NCBI GenBank assembly: GCA_963719485.1
Contig: OY970387.1
Location: forward strand, 2,108,001 to 2,172,000
DNA length: 64,000 nucleotides
Source: Bog-473 sp963719485
GTDB lineage: Bacteria > Actinomycetota > Acidimicrobiia > Acidimicrobiales > RAAP-2
Direction: 5' to 3'
In this document: piece by piece, positions 59,577 to 64,000 of the stretch
How positions within the stretch are numbered: the first letter of the stretch is position 1
Layout of the letters: each line of letters begins with the position of its first letter
Notes under the pieces: generated by a model
What the model saw: only the letters and a program-made list of their open reading frames with translations
Database searches by the model: none
What the model was told of the DNA's origin: nothing
Program-made: the position numbers and the translations under genes

Positions 59577-60713
59577 ATGACGGTCCGAGTGTTGGTCCTC
59601 GGTGCCGGATTCGGCGGCCTCGAATTGACCACGACGCTCTCCGAGCGACTGGGCGACCAAGTCGACGTCGTGCTTCTCGACAGGAGCGAAGGATTCGTCT
59701 TCGGCTTCTCCAAGCTCGATGTCATGTTCGGACGACGAACGTCCGACGAGGTGACGCACTCGTATCGCCGCGTCTCACGGTCGGGCGTCCGCTTCGTACG
59801 GGCCACCGTCCAGTCCATCGACCCGCAGGCAAGGAGAGTTGAAACGGACGCCGGGTCCTTCGACTGCGACATCCTTGTCGTCGCGCTGGGCGCCGATCTC
59901 GATCCGGCCGCGACGCCCGGACTCCTGGAGGGCGGTCACGAGTTCTACACCATCCACGGGGCATTCGCCCTGCGCGACGTGTTGGCGAACTTCCAGGGCG
60001 GGCGCGTCATCATCGGCGTCACGTCGACACCCTTCAAATGCCCGCCCGCACCGAGCGAAACGGCTCTCCTGATGCACGATTACCTCGTTGGTCGCGGGCT
60101 TCGTGACACGTCGACGATTTCACTCGTGATGCCCCTGCCGGCGCCCGTCCCGCCCTCGCCGCTCGCCTCCGAGGCATTCCTGAGCGCGTTCGCCGAACGG
60201 GGAATCGAATGGCATCCGCAACGGATGGTGACGAGCCTCGACCCTGCCCGTCGCGAGGCCGTTCTGGCCGACGGCTCGACCATGGCCTACGATCTGTTCC
60301 TCGGCGTCCCCAAACACACCGTGCCCGCTGTCGTCGCAGAGTCGGGCATGACCGTCGAGGGCTGGATCCCGGTCGATCCGCTGACGTTGGAGACACAATT
60401 CTCCGACGTCTACGCCGTCGGCGACGTCACCAGTGTCGGCACGCCGAAAGCCGGCGTCTTCTCAGAAGGGCAAGCTGCCGTGGTGGCGGAAGCAATCATC
60501 GCCCGTGTGAACGCGGTACCCAGCACGACAACCTACGGCGGCACCGGCACCTGCTACGTGGAGTTCGGACATGACAAGGTTGCGCGAGTCAACGTCACGT
60601 TCCTCAGCGGACAACCGCCCGTGGGCGGCTTCGACGATCCTTCGGCGGCCATCGCCAACGAAAAGGCGGAGTTCGGATCCTCCCGTGTCCGCCGCTGGCT
60701 CGATCGCGCCTGA
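59577..60713 (+). CDS. NAD(P)/FAD-dependent oxidoreductase (NDH-2/sulfide-quinone reductase-like)
   Basis: 378 residues from ATG 59577. Two dinucleotide folds: RVLVLGAGFGGLELTTTLSERLG (FAD) and a second around VIIGVTSTPFKCPPAPSETALLM, with the 'KCP' redox-type Cys seen in sulfide:quinone reductase/flavocytochrome-like proteins. VYAVGDVTSVGTPKAGVFSEGQAAVVAEAI is the FAD-closing segment. It would pass electrons from NAD(P)H or sulfide to a quinone or other acceptor. The single Cys is suggestive only. The 298 bp upstream shows a 12-bp palindrome near 59287 and no gene. Confidence 0.85.
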   Translation: MTVRVLVLGAGFGGLELTTTLSERLGDQVDVVLLDRSEGFVFGFSKLDVMFGRRTSDEVTHSYRRVSRSGVRFVRATVQSIDPQARRVETDAGSFDCDILVVALGADLDPAATPGLLEGGHEFYTIHGAFALRDVLANFQGGRVIIGVTSTPFKCPPAPSETALLMHDYLVGRGLRDTSTISLVMPLPAPVPPSPLASEAFLSAFAERGIEWHPQRMVTSLDPARREAVLADGSTMAYDLFLGVPKHTVPAVVAESGMTVEGWIPVDPLTLETQFSDVYAVGDVTSVGTPKAGVFSEGQAAVVAEAIIARVNAVPSTTTYGGTGTCYVEFGHDKVARVNVTFLSGQPPVGGFDDPSAAIANEKAEFGSSRVRRWLDRA

Positions 60714-60738
60714 CGCCTCTCTTCGGCCCCGGCCGCGC

Positions 60739-61470
60739 TCAGCTGCTCGGCGGTGTGACGGCCGACAACGAGTCGGTCCCGCTCCTGTCACGAGCCCCCT
60801 CGAGACCATCGAGGATGAGATCGATGCCGAATTCGAACTCGTTCCCGTAGTCGTAGCCGGGTTGGAGAATGTGCTCCATGGTGAGCTCGACGAGGTTCGG
60901 AAAGACATCCCTCGAAACCCCCGTCATCATGGTTCTGGCCACCTCGGCCGTCTCCTCCTCTGTGTCGCCCATCGGCAGCGTGGCCTCCTGGAGCGCGAAT
61001 CCGTAGACGTAGCTGTCGAGGAGCGAGAACGCGTGTGCCGCCAAGGCAATCGAGAAGCCGCCCGCCCGAAGGCAGCCGATGACGGCGTCATGGTGGCGGA
61101 GCGTCGCCGGACCTGGCGACGTGCGAGTCGACATCAGACTGATGGCCCAGGGATGACGGCCGAGCACCCGGCGAGCTGAGACCGCCCGCTCACGCATGGC
61201 GGTCTTCCAGTCGGCTCCGACTGCCGGGAGCTCGATGTCGCGAAAGACCAGGTCGACCATGCCGTCGAGGAGCTGGTCCTTGTTGGCCACGTGGTTGTAG
61301 AGCGACATCGCCTCGACGCCGAGTGCCTGTCCGAGCTTGCGCATACTGAGCGATGCGATCCCATGCTCGTCGGCGAACGCGACCCCGGCGAGCAGCACTC
61401 TCTCGCGGCTGAGCGGAACTCTCCCTGCTCCGACCGGCGTCTTGGATCGGGCCATCTCTGAAAGCTCCAT
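60739..61470 (-). CDS. TetR-family regulator (TetR_C_1 type)
   Basis: 243 residues from ATG 61470 (61455 is an in-frame alternative, MARSKTPVG). The HTH is REVLLAGVAFADEHGIASLSMRKLGQALGVEAMSLYNHVANKDQLL (written here as RERVLLAG...), the LYNHVANK tail being typical of the TetR/tetracycline-repressor subgroup. The C-terminal ligand domain fits TetR_C_1. A minus-strand promoter (TTGGCT, 17 bp, TATACT at 61498-61503) lies within a perfect inverted repeat shared with the divergent oxidoreductase, so it represses both. Confidence 0.93.
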   Translation of the reverse strand: MELSEMARSKTPVGAGRVPLSRERVLLAGVAFADEHGIASLSMRKLGQALGVEAMSLYNHVANKDQLLDGMVDLVFRDIELPAVGADWKTAMRERAVSARRVLGRHPWAISLMSTRTSPGPATLRHHDAVIGCLRAGGFSIALAAHAFSLLDSYVYGFALQEATLPMGDTEEETAEVARTMMTGVSRDVFPNLVELTMEHILQPGYDYGNEFEFGIDLILDGLEGARDRSGTDSLSAVTPPSS

Positions 61471-61478
61471 TCCAGGGC

Positions 61479-61526
61479 TTGACGAGCTTACGTTGTAAGT
61501 ATAACCTGACTTACAACGTAAGCCAA
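61479..61526. promoter_or_regulatory. Divergent promoters with perfect 15-bp inverted repeat (TetR operator)
   Basis: GCTTACGTTGTAAGT (61486-61500) is the exact inverted copy of ACTTACAACGTAAGC (61509-61523), with 8 bp between. Each arm is itself a dyad, CTTAC-GTT-GTAAG and CTTAC-AAC-GTAAG, so there are two operator sites with centres 23 bp apart. The minus-strand promoter is TTGGCT (61521-61526)/TATACT (61498-61503) with 17 bp spacing. On the plus strand TTGACG (61479-61484) and TATAAC (61500-61505) are 15 bp apart. Both promoters are covered. Confidence 0.85.
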
Positions 61527-61581
61527 CGAGCATCCGGACTTTACGCCGACCACGACCCGGTCCCACGACCCAAGGAGAACC

Positions 61582-62617
61582 ATGAAGACGTCAACCCACG
61601 GCCGATCGACCGAGCAGACGCCCCTCGGCAGCGGGACGATGACGGCGATCGTCCAGGATCACTACGGCACCGTCCCCGAAGAGGTCTTGCGCATGGCCGA
61701 GGTGCCTCTGCCCGCCGTCGGAGACGACGAGGTCCTCGTGCGGGTGCGTGCCGCCAGCGTGGACCGGGGAACCTGGCACATCATGACCGGCCTGCCCAGG
61801 CTCATGCGCGTCATGGGGTTCGGGTTGCGACGGCCCCGGCAGTCCAACCCGGGCCGGTGTCTGGCGGGCACGGTCGAAGCAGTCGGCGAGAGCGTCACGG
61901 AGTTCGAGCCGGGCGACGAGGTCTATGGCACCGCCGACGGTTCCTTCGCCCGGTACGCCTCGGCCAAGGCGGGAAAGCTCGCCGCGCAAGCCGTCGAACC
62001 TGTCGTTCGAGCAAGCTGCCGCCGTCCCGGTCTCGGGCCTCACGGCACTGCAGGGCCTGCGCGATCGGGCTGCGGTCCAGCCGGGGGAGAAGGTACTGAT
62101 CATCGGGGCTTCGGGAGGCGTCGGGACATTCGCGGTGCAGATCGCCAAGGCCTTTTTAGCCGAGGTCACCGGAGTCTGCAGCACGGCCAAGATGGACCTG
62201 GTCCGCAGTGTGGGCGCAGATCACGTCGTCGACTACACGCGGGAGGACTTCGCCGAGGCGCAGGAGCGCTTTGACGTGATCCTGGACATCGGGGGCTGCA
62301 GCCGGTTGTCACACCTCCGCCGAGCACTCACTCCTCGTGGAAGGCTTGTCATCATCGGAGGCGAGACCGACGGAAGATGGCTCGGTGGCTTCGATCGCCA
62401 ACTCCGGGCGGCTGCCCTTTCCCCGCTCGTGAGCCAGAAGCTCGGCATCTTGGGCGCAAAGGAGAACGCAGCTGACTTGGCGGTGCTGCGGGAGCTCGTC
62501 GAGGCAGGAAAGATCGTGCCGGCCGTCGACCGGTCCTTTCCGGTCACCGGGACGGCAGAGGCGGTCCGTTACTTCATGGAGGGCAAGGCACGGGGCAAGG
62601 TCGTCATTTCCATGTGA
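61582..62617 (+). CDS. Zinc-independent MDR oxidoreductase, quinone-reductase type (apparent frameshift)
   Basis: About 344 residues after repair. ATG 61582 follows AAGGAG at 61572-61577. MDR features: EVPLPAVGDDEVLVRVRAASVDRGTWHIMTG, PGRCLAGTVEAVGESV, then an extra C at 61987 shifts the frame from AGKLAA to KPSNLSFEQAAAVPVSGLTALQGL. The cofactor fold is VLIIGASGGVGTFAVQIAKAF, and the chain ends AVRYFMEGKARGKVVISM. The lack of catalytic zinc ligands fits NADPH:quinone or enone reductases, often induced by reactive electrophiles. Regulated by the divergent TetR. Confidence 0.9.
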
Positions 62618-62755
62618 ACCGCGCGTCACGGCCAAGACAGCGATCCGAGGATTCGGGCGAAGGACACCGAACGCGATCGAACCCCACGCCCCGAGAATCG
62701 ACGTTGACGCCTTGAGCCATGGGTGCCACAATCGGCCGCGGACTGGGGGTTGCCT

Positions 62756-64000
62756 TTGAGACGGAGCGCGCGACGTACGTCGAGTGACGTGCATCATCGA
62801 CTCACGGCCACGCGCATCACCGCTCTGGGACTTGCGAGTCTGTTGCCGCTCGCTCTCGTCACCGCGTCACCGAGTGGAGCACAGAACGCTCCGCCGGCCA
62901 CCACGATGCAATCCGAGCAGATAGGCCCTGCGCAGCTCGTGATGGCCGCTCTCTATCAACCGACCAGCCCTTCACCGAACCAATCCACCGCGCTCGTGGT
63001 GGTGCACCAGATCCCTGTCGGCGCCGAGCTGCCATGTCCACAGTTGGCGCAACGAGGGTTCACTGTCGTGTGCACCCAGGAGACCGGGACGACCTGGGAC
63101 CAGCTCGCGCAGGGCATCGGATACGGCGTCTCCTACGCACGGCAGCTGCCGGGCGTCAAGCATGTTGTGCTGCTCGGTTGGAGCGGCGGTGGTTCCATGG
63201 TGGCCTACTACCAGAATGTCGCTGAGAACGGCGTGGCCGTGTGTCAAGCGCCGCAGCGCCTCGATCCGTGCAGCAACTCGCTCAAGGGGTTGCCGCGCGC
63301 CGACGGCGTGGTGTTTCTGGACGCGATCCCCGGTCTGGCGTTCTCGTTCATGTCCGCGCTCGATGCCGCAGCCATCAAGCCTGCTGGGGTGACCAACCAG
63401 TTCAACCCGGCGCTCTATCTCTTCAATCAGCGGAACGGATACAACCCAAACCCCAACCAATCATCGACATACTCGTCGTCTTTCATCCACCGCTATACGC
63501 AGGCGCAGGGTCAACGGGAAGCGGCCTTGGTGCGTTCGGCTCAGAACCTCGAAAACCAAAGGGGTGGCGTTTCCGACGACACGTCGTTCCCCGTGGGCCG
63601 GGACGCCGCGCGCATTTGGCAGCAGGACACGGGCCTTCTGTCCCACACCAAGGGCGAGTATCCATTGATTACGCCGACGAGCCCCAACGGCACTGTGCAG
63701 GTCGTGCACTCAGTGCGGGTCCCCTCGGCGAGCCCCGTGCCCTCGTCCCCGCAGGCCAACGACGCCACCCCCAATGCCTTCACCGTCAATACCTTTCTGT
63801 CGACCTCTGCCATCAAAGCTCCCGACTACCACTTGACCGCAGATTCCATCGAGGGCGTCGACTGGGCCTCCTCCAACACCTCGACCGTGATCAACGTTCA
63901 AGGAATCACCGTTCCTCTGCTGATGATGTCGATGACGGCGCACTATTGGGTCGTGCCATCCGAGATGTACTACCGAGCCGCGCACAGGTCGAAGCACAAG
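62756..64000 (+). CDS. Secreted alpha/beta-hydrolase (3' end outside window)
   Basis: At least 415 codons, open to the window edge. A start at TTG 62756, with GGGGG upstream, gives LRRSARRTS and then a signal peptide (ITALGLASLLPLALVTASPSGA); GTG 62789 (VHHRLTATRIT) is an alternative. The nucleophile elbow is VVLLGWSGGGSMVAYYQN. FTVVCTQETGTTWDQLAQGIGYGV precedes it. Cysteine pairs (CQAPQRLDPC) fit an exported disulfide-bonded protein. The family is not resolved beyond alpha/beta hydrolase, probably an esterase. It has more A/T at third positions than most of the window, hinting at a different history. Confidence 0.75.
   Translation, partial: MRRSARRTSSDVHHRLTATRITALGLASLLPLALVTASPSGAQNAPPATTMQSEQIGPAQLVMAALYQPTSPSPNQSTALVVVHQIPVGAELPCPQLAQRGFTVVCTQETGTTWDQLAQGIGYGVSYARQLPGVKHVVLLGWSGGGSMVAYYQNVAENGVAVCQAPQRLDPCSNSLKGLPRADGVVFLDAIPGLAFSFMSALDAAAIKPAGVTNQFNPALYLFNQRNGYNPNPNQSSTYSSSFIHRYTQAQGQREAALVRSAQNLENQRGGVSDDTSFPVGRDAARIWQQDTGLLSHTKGEYPLITPTSPNGTVQVVHSVRVPSASPVPSSPQANDATPNAFTVNTFLSTSAIKAPDYHLTADSIEGVDWASSNTSTVINVQGITVPLLMMSMTAHYWVVPSEMYYRAAHRSKHK

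Overview
This window is high-GC DNA with many GTG starts, tightly packed genes and frequent 1-4 bp overlaps. It looks like an actinomycete (Actinomycetota). The lineage-restricted families WhiB, DUF3107, DUF3151, DUF3090/SCO1664/MSMEG_4193-type phosphomutase, PdtaS and PaaX support that. The secreted 'GYWLVASDGGIFAYGDA'-type repeat protein at 38.1 kb is a repeat I associate with Acidimicrobiia, so an acidimicrobial genome or metagenome bin is the best guess. This placement is inference from gene content, not phylogeny.

Layout. 0-1.5 kb: end of a cytochrome c maturation module (CcmG-like thioredoxin, CcmH, TPR protein CcmI-like). 1.5-4.6 kb: cysteine desulfurase and a SufR-like Cys-containing repressor, divergent from an Mrp Fe-S carrier ATPase. 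4.6-9.6 kb: diguanylate cyclase, small VOC and ABM proteins, enoyl-CoA hydratase, dGTPase-like HD protein, DUF3107. 9.6-16 kb: a pair of ArsA/Get3-type ATPases, O-methyltransferase, PHP hydrolase, and the sensor kinase PdtaS convergent with a WhiB1-like regulator that has a CRP-consensus palindrome in its leader; then a glycerophosphodiesterase with an in-frame stop. 16-21.6 kb: etfBA, an MBOAT/SGNH acylation pair, a TauE-like exporter. 21.6-31 kb: SCO1664 kinase-like/DUF3090/phosphomutase trio, uracil-DNA glycosylase, APH-like kinase, flavoprotein, PfpI/AraC pair, F420-type FrhB protein, Fpg/Nei glycosylase. 31-38 kb: peroxiredoxin, DEAD-box helicase with a structured leader, PIG-L deacetylase, glutamine amidotransferase, aconitase. 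38-50 kb: repeat/CHAP secreted hydrolase, cupin, FmdB, DUF7064-like protein, argS, SDR, esterase, ion permease, desaturase/PaaX pair, methyltransferase. 50-64 kb: MarR plus heterodimeric ABC exporter operon, DUF3151, two thioesterases, flavin reductase, MFS exporter, NDH-2-like flavoprotein, TetR/oxidoreductase divergent pair with a very strong operator, and the start of a secreted alpha/beta hydrolase.

Regulation is unusually readable here. I see perfect or near-perfect palindromes at the tetR, marR and paaX promoters, a CRP-type site at whiB1, GTAAC direct repeats before the CHAP hydrolase, and a 60-nt stem-loop leader before the helicase.

A major caveat is that several conserved genes carry single-base frame breaks (mrp, dGTPase, both ArsA genes, etfA, the MDR oxidoreductase). 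The two ABC exporter genes carry more than a dozen. Assembly indels are the simplest explanation. I annotate each as one gene and give the break positions. I found no tRNA, rRNA, CRISPR array, insertion sequence or prophage.
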